A stretch of DNA of 64,000 nt, taken from Forficula auricularia. Its lineage: Eukaryota; Arthropoda; Insecta; Dermaptera; Forficulidae. Location: assembly GCA_024734495.1 (NCBI GenBank), contig JALMQS010000673.1, positions 434,001-498,000 on the forward strand, given 5' to 3'. The notes under the pieces were generated by a model. It worked only from the letters and a program-made list of their open reading frames with translations, did no database searches and had not been told where the DNA came from. A program made the translations under genes and the position numbers. Positions 10,712 through 21,113 of the stretch are shown piece after piece (position 1 is the stretch's first letter; each line of letters starts with the position of its first letter).

Positions 10712-13700
10712 TTACATTTTATTTATGAAGCATCTTCGACGGGTAAAGGAGTTTTCAGAATAGAATCCTTTAGCCGCGTCACTGCTTAAATTTTGTTTGA
10801 TAAGCCTGTGCTCAGCCTTGACTATTTGGCTTGCTGATACGAAGGTGGTGCCGTTATCCGAAAAGATTCTTTTGGGGACCCCCCTTCGTGACGTAAATCT
10901 CCTAACCGCCTGAAGAAATGTTTCGGTGGAAAGGTCGTTACAAACTTCGAAGTGACAAGCCTTGGTGGAAAAACAAACAAAAATTAGACAATATATTTTT
11001 TGTGGCGTGGAGCCTCGGTTTAATCTGTAATGGACAAAGAACGGTCCGAAAAAATCTATTCCAGTATTTAGGAAAGGTCTGGAAACGACTATTCTCTCTT
11101 CTGGGAGATTTCCCATCAAGGGGGAAAACCCCTTCTTATTATATTTGGCGCATATAACACATGATCGATAGACTGACCTAATGAGCTGTCTGCCTTGGAC
11201 TATCCAATACTTTGAAGAGATTAGGCTTGCTAATTGAGTGGGCCCGCAATGTAAATACTTTTTATGGTACCCCTCTACTAGAGTTCTAGTATAAGGAGAA
11301 TGTCTTGACAAAATAATAGGATATTTCGAGTCGAGGTCCAATTCTGAATTTTTGAGTCTGCCTCTCACTCGAAGGGTGCCCCGGTGGTCAAGGAAGGGTG
11401 CAAGAGAAAGTATATTACTCTTACTGTGAATACATTTGCCTTGCTTTAGTGCCTGAATTTCTGAAGAAAAATATTCCTCTTGGACAAAGTGGACAATTAT
11501 TAAATTTGCTGATTCAAGTTCAGAAGCTTGAATCCTGTTCTTTTTATTGAAGATTTGGCTACAATCAACCTTTGAAATAAATTTGGACTGGATAAATTGG
11601 ATGTATTTTCTAAGTATAGCTATATGTTTGATCATCTGAGAATGATTTGAGAAACGTTCAACATAATTTTTTAAGAATTCATTTGTCCGTACATGGAAAA
11701 TATTTGTGAATAACGTCTTATTTTCATTAGATGGCATTTCAACTTTGGGAAGAATTTCAAAAAAAGGTGGTACTTGAAGAAAATGATTGATTATTCCTGA
11801 AGTCCAATCCTTTAGATTTGTTAATTTTGAAATAGAAATGCCTCTCGTGCCATGATCGGCTGGATTTTCGCGTGTATTGACATAGGACCCTGTGTGAGGG
11901 TATTTGAAATCATGAATAGTTTGGGCCCTATTGGCTACAAACGTTTTGAATTTGAAAGAGGGAGAATTAATCCAATTCAAGGTTACTGTGGAGTCTGAAA
12001 TGAAATGAAAAACTTCTACATTAAACTGAAAGGATGGAATGAAAAATTCTAGCATTTTAACCATTAAATGAGCCGCCAGAAGCTCTAATCTAGGCATGGA
12101 AATTCTTTTTATAGGAGTGACTTTAAATTTTGACAGCACTAAATTTGATTTTACGAATTTATTTCGAAAAAAACTAGCTAAATAACAAACAAAACCGAAT
12201 GCGGTTTCACTTGCGTCTGCATAACAAAACATCTTATGTGAGTCTGCCTCTGGGTGAGACAAAGCTCTGTTTAATCTAAAATTATTTAATAAAGGGACTT
12301 GTTCTCTAAATTCATCCCATTTTTGCTGGAATGATTGTGGAACCTGATCGTCCCAATCAATTTTCAATTTCCAAAGCTCTTGGAATAAAATCTTAAATCG
12401 TATTATACAAGGGGTGATCCAACCAAGAGGATCATAAATTTTAGCTAGATCGGATAAAATCGATCTTTTGGTGATGGCTAGTTGTGATTTCCCTGAGTCT
12501 AATTGCTCAATGCTATTGATGAATTGAGTCTCGGCTAATGAAATTTCATTGTGAGGTGTGGGGTCGGAAGAATCCATTTCCCATAATTTTAATGAATTTT
12601 TATTGATATGTGAAAGATTAATATCTTTATTTTTAGAAATGATGTGATTGATGCTAACAGCTAAATGTGAGCAGCTCGCGTTTAATGTTTCTGCCTCGCC
12701 AAAGATGACCCATCCTAAAAATGTATTTTGAGCCCATAAAGTGCTCGCTGGATTTTTTACTATCTCTGAGATAATGAGCCTAGAAAATAGTTTTACACCT
12801 ATTAATATTTGGATTCGATGTGGTTTTGTAAAGGACTGGTCTGACAGGGCTAAATTTTTAACGAATTCAAACTGGTTTCTTTGCAAAGGAACCGATGGAA
12901 GAGTGAAACTTAACTTGTCTACAACCAAGAATTCAGAAGACATAACGAACCTTTCATCGACTGTCGATCTAAACTTGAGCGTGACTGACTTTTGAACATC
13001 AGCAAGCTTCTTGTTTTGGATGCCGTTCAAAGTGACTGCTGAGTCGAAAGTACGAAGACCTAGGTTTTGTACTAAATCTGAAGCTATCAGTGACACTTCA
13101 CTTCCTGGGTCGATAAATACCTTAGAGGGGATTGTCGTTCCATGTAAATCATTTACCAGAATCGTACCTCGACCAAGGAGAGAAGAATTCGACCCTGCTG
13201 CACAGTGATTTATTGACGGTTCCTGTGACTCTGCGATTGGACTGGAATTGCTGGGTGATTCCGACGACTGTCTCTGCGATCGGGGTGAATTCCTTTGTGA
13301 GTGGGGACGACTGGGATGAAGAGTAGTCCCTTGCGAGTCGTTCTTTTTTCTGGAATAGCAAGTCAATTTGTTATGAGGTCTATCACAATTGGGACAGTTA
13401 GACCACCTGCAAAACATTGTAGAATGGGTAGTTAGAAAACATTTCATGCAGCCTTTATATTGATATATAAAATTACTTCTCTGCTTGGGTTCCAAGCCCA
13501 AGAACTTAGGACAGTTGCTTAATTTATGGGGCGCTGAGCAAAGTCTACATTTATTTGTGGCAGTTAAATTATAAGTCTTTTTATGACTATTAATTACTTT
13601 GACATCCCGTTTATAATTGAACTGTTCATTTACAGTAGTTTTCTTTTGATTGTCAGATTCTGACATTGAATCGGCTACCTGATTAATAAAGTCTATTACC

Positions 13701-14515
13701 GAATCAATTGATGGAATTTCATCATGGGTTAATTTGAATGCCCATTTCTCGTAACAATGTCTATCAAGCTTGCTTGTGACAATTCTTACGAGAATTGCGT
13801 CCCAGCTAGTCGTGTCGACTTTTAAATTTGCTAATTGTAACAAAATTTCTCTGACTGTCCTAGCCAGTTTATTATAAGCTTCATTGGAAGCTTTATGTAT
13901 AGATTCTAGATCTAAAAGTTTGTCGATCAAGAGAAACACTATTTTCCTATGTTTATTGTACTTATCGTTAAGAAGCTGGCGTGCAAGAGTATAGTTACTG
14001 TTGATAGGTTGCAAATGTTGGATTACTCCTAATGCTTCTCCACTCAAAGATGCCGTTAGGTATTGAAGCTTCTGGGCAGCCTGTAGCGAAGAATTAATAT
14101 GAACTGCGGCGTCGAAGAGGTTGAGGAAAGCTGGCCAATCCTCGATCCTTCCACTGAAAGTAGGTACCTTTAAATGTGGAAGATTAATATAAGATGAATG
14201 TTTATTATTGGATTCGTCTTTGTCAACATTTGACGTAGTTGCGGGCTGTAAAAGGAAAGTTTTCTGTTTCAGAGAACTCATAGCCTTTTTGATGCCTTCG
14301 TAAATGCTCTTTACTTCTGCATCGCCTTCCATTTCGTTAGTCACTATGAAAAGTTTTAATTTCTTCAAAGTCACTATGAGCTCTTTGGCTTCATTAAGTA
14401 TCTCTTGCACTGCGCTTGGGGAAAATGTGTTAGCTTGATCGAACGAGGTATTGAGGTCATCAATTTCGTCGGATAAAATGATCCAATCGGTTTTTATTTG
14501 TTTGATTTCGGCCAT
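10712..14515 (-). CDS. BEL/Pao Gag-Pol polyprotein, RT-deleted, copy 1
   Basis: 1267 residues. Gag is at the front: a DUF1759-type region starting near residue 112 (LPHLKVPTFSGRIEDWPAF), then three Cys/His knuckle-like clusters (about 323-337, 356-369 and 374-386). An aspartic protease follows with FIDPGSEVSLIA near 468-478, carrying DPG instead of the usual DTG/DSG. The Pao-type segment KRSILSDLAKIYDPLGW (683-699) and RNase H are present, with candidate acidic residues D767, E811, D841 and D887. Integrase has an H2C2 zinc site (H1084, H1089, C1119, C1122) and catalytic D1154 and D1220. The reverse transcriptase fingers and palm, including YxDD, should lie between about residues 650 and 680 but are absent, without loss of frame. 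The protein stops about 47 residues after D1220, before the catalytic Glu. The initiator Met lies about 120 bases inside the LTR, and the reading frame is open throughout. The element cannot be autonomous. Confidence 0.93.
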   Translation of the reverse strand: MAEIKQIKTDWIILSDEIDDLNTSFDQANTFSPSAVQEILNEAKELIVTLKKLKLFIVTNEMEGDAEVKSIYEGIKKAMSSLKQKTFLLQPATTSNVDKDESNNKHSSYINLPHLKVPTFSGRIEDWPAFLNLFDAAVHINSSLQAAQKLQYLTASLSGEALGVIQHLQPINSNYTLARQLLNDKYNKHRKIVFLLIDKLLDLESIHKASNEAYNKLARTVREILLQLANLKVDTTSWDAILVRIVTSKLDRHCYEKWAFKLTHDEIPSIDSVIDFINQVADSMSESDNQKKTTVNEQFNYKRDVKVINSHKKTYNLTATNKCRLCSAPHKLSNCPKFLGLEPKQRSNFIYQYKGCMKCFLTTHSTMFCRWSNCPNCDRPHNKLTCYSRKKNDSQGTTLHPSRPHSQRNSPRSQRQSSESPSNSSPIAESQEPSINHCAAGSNSSLLGRGTILVNDLHGTTIPSKVFIDPGSEVSLIASDLVQNLGLRTFDSAVTLNGIQNKKLADVQKSVTLKFRSTVDERFVMSSEFLVVDKLSFTLPSVPLQRNQFEFVKNLALSDQSFTKPHRIQILIGVKLFSRLIISEIVKNPASTLWAQNTFLGWVIFGEAETLNASCSHLAVSINHIISKNKDINLSHINKNSLKLWEMDSSDPTPHNEISLAETQFINSIEQLDSGKSQLAITKRSILSDLAKIYDPLGWITPCIIRFKILFQELWKLKIDWDDQVPQSFQQKWDEFREQVPLLNNFRLNRALSHPEADSHKMFCYADASETAFGFVCYLASFFRNKFVKSNLVLSKFKVTPIKRISMPRLELLAAHLMVKMLEFFIPSFQFNVEVFHFISDSTVTLNWINSPSFKFKTFVANRAQTIHDFKYPHTGSYVNTRENPADHGTRGISISKLTNLKDWTSGIINHFLQVPPFFEILPKVEMPSNENKTLFTNIFHVRTNEFLKNYVERFSNHSQMIKHIAILRKYIQFIQSKFISKVDCSQIFNKKNRIQASELESANLIIVHFVQEEYFSSEIQALKQGKCIHSKSNILSLAPFLDHRGTLRVRGRLKNSELDLDSKYPIILSRHSPYTRTLVEGYHKKYLHCGPTQLASLISSKYWIVQGRQLIRSVYRSCVICAKYNKKGFSPLMGNLPEERIVVSRPFLNTGIDFFGPFFVHYRLNRGSTPQKIYCLIFVCFSTKACHFEVCNDLSTETFLQAVRRFTSRRGVPKRIFSDNGTTFVSASQIVKAEHRLIKQNLSSDAAKGFYSENSFTRRRCFINKM

Positions 14516-14638
14516 GTTTATGATTAATTATAACTTTTGGCTGAATATTAAAAATTTGAACCTTTTGAACACCAATTCTCAATAAGGGTTCTTTTTAGAA
14601 ATAAAAAAATGTCCTGTCACGCTCGACAGAATTTCTTA
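14516..14638 (-). other. BEL leader between LTR and gag start, copy 1
   Basis: 123 bp between the 5' LTR edge and the start codon, repeated at 19784-19906. The primer-binding site should lie here, but the sequence next to the LTR does not begin TGG, and I cannot match it to a tRNA 3' end by eye. Confidence 0.6.
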
Positions 14639-15844
14639 TGTAAACGCGTCTTGAATCGAAAATAGTATAAAATAGAAAAATGTATTTTTTACACGGTCGC
14701 CACTAACCAGAGAGCATAAGAAGTGAGGATGAAGGGTAATTGAAATCTTTCTAGCTACTAATTTTCATCAATAGCTTGGATAAGAAAGAACTCCAATCGA
14801 CGATATTAATGTTAAATGAAATCCCTTCTCCTTTCCCTCTCAGGTTAGATAATTGAAAGTTTCCAATTAATTTTGAAGATTGCAAGTAAGTTTTAAATTT
14901 ACCCGATTTAAAAATTTTAATGTTTCTAAAAAGAACTTAAACTTATATATTTAGAAGGTTTGAGAATTAGGTTTGTAGGCTAATTTAAAATAAAAAAAGG
15001 TATTCTTTTTCATAAACAAGGATATATAAAAATTTATTCAAATAAAAAAAATAAAAAAAGAAAGATGAATAGGATTTTTGAAAAAAAAGGGAAGTTTCCC
15101 GCACAAAGTTGTCTTAATTTAGATGTATAAAAAATTAAAATATGAAATATCAAAATATTAACATTAAAATATTACCTTAAAATATTCCCATAAGGAATTT
15201 ACATGTATATGGTTACCTTTTGATATTATATTTGTTTTTTATATATGTTAAATATCTTTTTTAACAGGAAGATATTTAATTTTCAGTCAGAAATTGTGAC
15301 CCAAATTTCTGCTATGTTTAATATATGAACAGATCAATTATAAATGAAACCTAAAAGTAAAGGTATATAATTATCTGCAAAAGAAAAGAATGGCCAAATA
15401 AGTTGCCTTATTCACTATTAGAATAGGCTGATGTTTCTCTTTCAAGAGATGTTTCTTGTTCGCAAATCGAGACAAAGAAATTGTTTATTGCAAATTAATA
15501 AAACTGGCTCTGATTCAACGCCTCAAAGGAATGTAATACAATTTCAGGGTTAATCAAACCTCTGAATTGAAAACGAATTAAATCCTTTTCGAAATAAGCT
15601 CTATTTCGAAAATGAGAATAGGATAATTCTGATAAGATTCTTGCAAGCACTGCGATAAGAATTCTTTTGGGCAAGTTACCTGTCAGAGGAGCGAAAATGC
15701 AATGCCGGAAAAACCACCCAACGAGACGCTCTTCCGCTCAAAACCCCATGTGTCGCCAAAGGGGTCGCTGCATGCGCATGTTTAAAACGTGGGCCCTTTG
15801 AAATTCACCAATGAGAAGATAACTCAAATAAATTGGCGTTAACA
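14639..15844 (-). repeat. BEL LTR, middle (shared by both units)
   Basis: 1206 bp, same TG...CA ends. It serves as the 3' LTR of the upstream (right-hand) unit and the 5' LTR of the left-hand unit. It differs from the right LTR at about five positions, including a one-base poly-A length change. Confidence 0.93.
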
Positions 15845-15979
15845 TAATACCCCCCTTCTCGAAAGATTATTTCGAAACCCTGGAAACGGTTAAGTGAGAG
15901 ATTATGCGACGAGTCATTGTTAACTCGGAAATAACAAAAAAAGGATAAATTGATACAACTAAAAAAAGAATGAATTTTA

Positions 15980-18900
15980 TTACATTTTATTTATGAAGCA
16001 TCTTCGACGGGTAAAGGAGTTTTCAGAATAGAATCCTTTAGCCGCGTCACTGCTTAAATTTTGTTTGATAAGCCTGTGCTCAGCCTTGACTATTTGGCTT
16101 GCTGATACGAAGGTGGTGCCGTTATCCGAAAAGATTCTTTTGGGGACCCCCCTTCGTGACGTAAATCTCCTAACCGCCTGAAGAAATGTTTCGGTGGAAA
16201 GGTCGTTACAAACTTCGAAGTGACAAGCCTTGGTGGAAAAACAAACAAAAATTAGACAATATATTTTTTGTGGCGTGGAGCCTCGGTTTAATCTGTAATG
16301 GACAAAGAACGGTCCGAAAAAATCTATTCCAGTATTTAGGAAAGGTCTGGAAACGACTATTCTCTCTTCTGGGAGATTTCCCATCAAGGGGGAAAACCCC
16401 TTCTTATTATATTTGGCGCATATAACACATGATCGATAGACTGACCTAATGAGCTGTCTGCCTTGGACTATCCAATACTTTGAAGAGATTAGGCTTGCTA
16501 ATTGAGTGGGCCCGCAATGTAAATACTTTTTATGGTACCCCTCTACTAGAGTTCTAGTATAAGGAGAATGTCTTGACAAAATAATAGGATATTTCGAGTC
16601 GAGGTCCAATTCTGAATTTTTGAGTCTGCCTCTCACTCGAAGGGTGCCCCGGTGGTCAAGGAAGGGTGCAAGAGAAAGTATATTACTCTTACTGTGAATA
16701 CATTTGCCTTGCTTTAGTGCCTGAATTTCTGAAGAAAAATATTCCTCTTGGACAAAGTGGACAATTATTAAATTTGCTGATTCAAGTTCAGAAGCTTGAA
16801 TCCTGTTCTTTTTATTGAAGATTTGGCTACAATCAACCTTTGAAATAAATTTGGACTGGATAAATTGGATGTATTTTCTAAGTATAGCTATATGTTTGAT
16901 CATCTGAGAATGATTTGAGAAACGTTCAACATAATTTTTTAAGAATTCATTTGTCCGTACATGGAAAATATTTGTGAATAACGTCTTATTTTCATTAGAT
17001 GGCATTTCAACTTTGGGAAGAATTTCAAAAAAAGGTGGTACTTGAAGAAAATGATTGATTATTCCTGAAGTCCAATCCTTTAGATTTGTTAATTTTGAAA
17101 TAGAAATGCCTCTCGTGCCATGATCGGCTGGATTTTCGCGTGTATTGACATAGGACCCTGTGTGAGGGTATTTGAAATCATGAATAGTTTGGGCCCTATT
17201 GGCTACAAACGTTTTGAATTTGAAAGAGGGAGAATTAATCCAATTCAAGGTTACTGTGGAGTCTGAAATGAAATGAAAAACTTCTACATTAAACTGAAAG
17301 GATGGAATGAAAAATTCTAGCATTTTAACCATTAAATGAGCCGCCAGAAGCTCTAATCTAGGCATGGAAATTCTTTTTATAGGAGTGACTTTAAATTTTG
17401 ACAGCACTAAATTTGATTTTACGAATTTATTTCGAAAAAAACTAGCTAAATAACAAACAAAACCGAATGCGGTTTCACTTGCGTCTGCATAACAAAACAT
17501 CTTATGTGAGTCTGCCTCTGGGTGAGACAAAGCTCTGTTTAATCTAAAATTATTTAATAAAGGGACTTGTTCTCTAAATTCATCCCATTTTTGCTGGAAT
17601 GATTGTGGAACCTGATCGTCCCAATCAATTTTCAATTTCCAAAGCTCTTGGAATAAAATCTTAAATCGTATTATACAAGGGGTGATCCAACCAAGAGGAT
17701 CATAAATTTTAGCTAGATCGGATAAAATCGATCTTTTGGTGATGGCTAGTTGTGATTTCCCTGAGTCTAATTGCTCAATGCTATTGATGAATTGAGTCTC
17801 GGCTAATGAAATTTCTTTGTGAGGTGTGGGGTCGGAAGAATCCATTTCCCATAATTTTAATGAATTTTTATTGATATGTGAAAGATTAATATCTTTATTT
17901 TTGGAAATGATGTGATTGATGCTAACAGCTAAATGTGAGCAGCTCGCGTTTAATGTTTTTGCCTCGCCAAAGATGACCCATCCTAAAAATGTATTTTGAG
18001 CCCATAAAGTGCTCGCTGGATTTTTTACTATCTCTGAGATAATGAGCCTAGAAAATAGTTTTACACCTATTAATATTTGGATTCGATGTGGTTTTGTAAA
18101 GGACTGGTCTGACAGGGCTAAATTTTTAACGAATTCAAACTGGTTTCTTTGCAAAGGAACCGATGGAAGAGTGAAACTTAACTTGTCTACAACCAAGAAT
18201 TCAGAAGACATAACGAACCTTTCATCGACTGTCGATCTAAACTTGAGCGTGACTGACTTTTGAACATCAGCAAGCTTCTTGTTTTGGATGCCGTTCAAAG
18301 TGACTGCTGAGTCGAAAGTACGAAGACCTAGGTTTTGTACTAAATCTGAAGCTATCAGTGACACTTCACTTCCTGGGTCGATAAATACCTTAGAGGGGAT
18401 TGTCATTCCATGTAAATCATTTACCAGAATCGTACCTCGACCAAGAAGAGAAGAATTCGACCCTGCTGCACAGTGATTTATTGACGGTTCCTGTGACTCT
18501 GCGATTGGACTGGAATTGCTGGGTGATTCCGACGACTGTCTCTGCGATCGGGGTGAATTCCTTTGTGAGTGGGGACGACTGGGATGAAGACTAGTCCCTT
18601 GCGAGTCGTTCTTTTTTCTGGAATAGCAAGTCAATTTATTATGAGGTCTATCACAATTGGGACAGTTAGACCACCTGCAAAACATTGTAGAATGGGTAGT
18701 TAGAAAACATTTCATGCAGCCTTTATATTGATATATAAAATTACTTCTCTGCTTGGGTTCCAAGCCCAAGAACTTAGGACAGTTGCTTAATTTATGGGGC
18801 GCTGAGCAAAGTCTACATTTATTTGTGGCAGTTAAATTATAAGTCTTTTTATGACTATTAATTACTTTGACATCCCGTTTATAATTGAACTGTTCATTTA

Positions 18901-19783
18901 CAGTAGTTTTCTTTTGATTGTCAGATTCTGACATTGAATCGGCTACCTGATTAATAAAGTCTATTACCGAATCAATTGATGGAATTTCATCATGGGTTAA
19001 TTTGAATGCCCATTTCTCGTAACAATGTCTATCAAGCTTGCTTGTGACAATTCTTACGAGAATTGCGTCCCAGCTAGTCGTGTCGACTTTTAAATTTGCT
19101 AATTGTAACAAAATTTCTCTGACTGTCCTAGCCAGTTTATTATAAGCTTCATTGGAAGCTTTATGTATAGATTCTAGATCTAAAAGTTTGTCGATCAAGA
19201 GAAACACTATTTTCCTATGTTTATTGTACTTATCGTTAAGAAGCTGGCGTGCAAGAGTATAGTTACTGTTGATAGGTTGCAAGTGTTGGATTACTCCTAA
19301 TGCTTCTCCACTCAAAGATGCCGTTAGGTATTGAAGCTTCTGGGCAGCCTGTAGCGAAGAATTAATATGAACTGCGGCGTCGAAGAGGTTGAGGAAAGCT
19401 GGCCAATCCTCGATCCTTCCACTGAAAGTAGGTACCTTTAAATGTGGAAGATTAATATAAGATGAATGTTTATTATTGGATTCGTCTTTGTCAACATTTG
19501 ACGTAGTTGCGGGCTGTAAAAGGAAAGTTTTCTGTTTCAGAGAACTCATAGCCTTTTTGATGCCTTCGTAAATGCTCTTTACTTCTGCATCGCCTTCCAT
19601 TTCGTTAGTCACTATGAAAAGTTTTAATTTCTTCAAAGTCACTATGAGCTCTTTGGCTTCATTAAGTATCTCTTGCACTGCGCTTGGGGAAAATGTGTTA
19701 GCTTGATCGAACGAGGTATTGAGGTCATCAATTTCGTCGGATAAAATGATCCAATCGGTTTTTATTTGTTTGATTTCGGCCAT
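15980..19783 (-). CDS. BEL/Pao Gag-Pol polyprotein, RT-deleted, copy 2
   Basis: A second 1267-residue copy with the same domain order and the same two lesions as the ORF at 10712-14515: no reverse transcriptase core between about residues 650 and 680, and integrase ending shortly after the second catalytic Asp. I see four amino-acid differences between copies (T398S, T460M, E609K, N656K, copy 1 to copy 2), none at a catalytic residue. Because the frame is preserved and both lesions are shared, they predate the duplication. Open frames in both copies are compatible with a young duplication, or with mobilisation by an intact relative that supplies RT and integrase while Gag is made in cis. Confidence 0.93.
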   Translation of the reverse strand: MAEIKQIKTDWIILSDEIDDLNTSFDQANTFSPSAVQEILNEAKELIVTLKKLKLFIVTNEMEGDAEVKSIYEGIKKAMSSLKQKTFLLQPATTSNVDKDESNNKHSSYINLPHLKVPTFSGRIEDWPAFLNLFDAAVHINSSLQAAQKLQYLTASLSGEALGVIQHLQPINSNYTLARQLLNDKYNKHRKIVFLLIDKLLDLESIHKASNEAYNKLARTVREILLQLANLKVDTTSWDAILVRIVTSKLDRHCYEKWAFKLTHDEIPSIDSVIDFINQVADSMSESDNQKKTTVNEQFNYKRDVKVINSHKKTYNLTATNKCRLCSAPHKLSNCPKFLGLEPKQRSNFIYQYKGCMKCFLTTHSTMFCRWSNCPNCDRPHNKLTCYSRKKNDSQGTSLHPSRPHSQRNSPRSQRQSSESPSNSSPIAESQEPSINHCAAGSNSSLLGRGTILVNDLHGMTIPSKVFIDPGSEVSLIASDLVQNLGLRTFDSAVTLNGIQNKKLADVQKSVTLKFRSTVDERFVMSSEFLVVDKLSFTLPSVPLQRNQFEFVKNLALSDQSFTKPHRIQILIGVKLFSRLIISEIVKNPASTLWAQNTFLGWVIFGEAKTLNASCSHLAVSINHIISKNKDINLSHINKNSLKLWEMDSSDPTPHKEISLAETQFINSIEQLDSGKSQLAITKRSILSDLAKIYDPLGWITPCIIRFKILFQELWKLKIDWDDQVPQSFQQKWDEFREQVPLLNNFRLNRALSHPEADSHKMFCYADASETAFGFVCYLASFFRNKFVKSNLVLSKFKVTPIKRISMPRLELLAAHLMVKMLEFFIPSFQFNVEVFHFISDSTVTLNWINSPSFKFKTFVANRAQTIHDFKYPHTGSYVNTRENPADHGTRGISISKLTNLKDWTSGIINHFLQVPPFFEILPKVEMPSNENKTLFTNIFHVRTNEFLKNYVERFSNHSQMIKHIAILRKYIQFIQSKFISKVDCSQIFNKKNRIQASELESANLIIVHFVQEEYFSSEIQALKQGKCIHSKSNILSLAPFLDHRGTLRVRGRLKNSELDLDSKYPIILSRHSPYTRTLVEGYHKKYLHCGPTQLASLISSKYWIVQGRQLIRSVYRSCVICAKYNKKGFSPLMGNLPEERIVVSRPFLNTGIDFFGPFFVHYRLNRGSTPQKIYCLIFVCFSTKACHFEVCNDLSTETFLQAVRRFTSRRGVPKRIFSDNGTTFVSASQIVKAEHRLIKQNLSSDAAKGFYSENSFTRRRCFINKM

Positions 19784-19906
19784 GTTTATGATTAATTATA
19801 ACTTTTGGCTGAATATTAAAAATTTGAACCTTTTGAACACCAATTCTCAATAAGGGTTCTTTTTAGAAATAAAAAAATGTCCTGTCACGCTCGACAGAAT
19901 TTCTTA

Positions 19907-21113
19907 TGTAAACGCGTCTTGAATCGAAAATAGTATAAAATAGAAAAATGTATTTTTTACACGGTCGCCACTAACCAGAGAGCATAAGAAGTGAGGATGA
20001 AGGGTAATTGAAATCTTTCTAGCTACTAATTTTCATCAATAGCTTGGATAAGAAAGAACTCCAATCGACGATATTAATGTTAAATGAAATCCCTTCTCCT
20101 TTCCCTCTCAGGTTAGATAATTGAAAGTTTCCAATTAATTTTGAAGATTGCAAGTAAGTTTTAAATTTACCCGATTTAAAAATTTTAATGTTTCTAAAAA
20201 GAACTTAAACTTATATATTTAGAAGGTTTGAGAATTAGGTTTGTAGGCTAATTTAAAATAAAAAAAAGGTATTCTTTTTCATAAACAAGGATATATAAAA
20301 ATTTATTCAAATAAAAAAAATAAAAAAAGAAAGATGAATAGGATTTTTGAAAAAAAAGGGAAGTTTCCCGCACAAAATTGTCTTAATTTAGATGTATAAA
20401 AAATTAAAATATGAAATATCAAAATATTAACATTAAAATATTACCTTAAAATATTCCCATAAGGAATTTACATGTATATGGTTACCTTTTGATATTATAT
20501 TTGTTTTTTATATATGTTAAATATCTTTTTTAACAGGAAGATATTTAATTTTCAGTCAGAAATTGTGACCCAAATTTCTGCTATGTTTAATATATGAACA
20601 GATCAATTATAAATGAAACCTAAAAGTAAAGGTATATAATTATCTGCAAAAGAAAAGAATGGCCAAATAAGTTGCCTTATTCACTATTAGAATAGGCTGA
20701 TGTTTCTCTTTCAAGAGATGTTTCTTGTTCGCAAATCGAGACAAAGAAATTATTTATTGCAAATTAATAAAACTGGCTCTGATTCAACGCCTCAAAGGAA
20801 TGTAATACAATTTCAGGGTTAATCAAACCTCTGAATTGAAAACGAATTAAATCCTTTTCGAAATAAGCTCTATTTCGAAAATGAGAATAGGATAATTCTG
20901 ATAAGATTCTTGCAAGCACTGCGATAAGAATTCTTTTGGGCAAGTTACCTGTCAGAGGAGCGAAAATGCAATGCCGGAAGAACCACCCAACGAGACGCTC
21001 TTCCGCTCAAAACCCCATGTGTCGCCAAAGGGGTCGCTGCATGCGTATGTTTAAAACGTGGGCCCTTTGAAATTCACCAATGAGAAGATAACTCAAATAA
21101 ATTGGCGTTAACA
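19907..21113 (-). repeat. BEL LTR, right (5' LTR of the array)
   Basis: 1207 bp. In the minus-strand sense it is the promoter-bearing 5' LTR. Its outer edge (21113) is followed by TATAT, matching the five bases before the left LTR. Confidence 0.93.

Larger units (their letters stand above)
9372..21113 (-). mobile_element. BEL/Pao LTR retrotransposon tandem array (three LTRs, two internals)
   Basis: The structure is LTR 9372-10577, internal 10578-14638, LTR 14639-15844, internal 15845-19906, LTR 19907-21113. It reads on the minus strand, so the 5' LTR is the one at 19907-21113. The LTRs begin TG and end CA. TATAT lies immediately outside both outer ends (9367-9371 and 21114-21118), a 5-bp target duplication within the range known for BEL/Pao, and no duplication separates the two units. 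The internal copies are almost identical and share the same coding lesions. The simplest history is one insertion followed by unequal exchange between LTRs that duplicated an LTR-internal unit. The BEL/Pao assignment rests on the protein. Confidence 0.95.

Noticed and set aside
10918..13361. Short ORFs on the plus strand (and a short minus one) within the BEL coding region
   Set aside because: They are antisense or out-of-frame shadows of the polyprotein; the same ones recur in the second copy.
14590..14638. Primer-binding site of the BEL element
   Set aside because: The bases next to the LTR do not start with TGG, and I cannot match them to any tRNA 3' end without a search.
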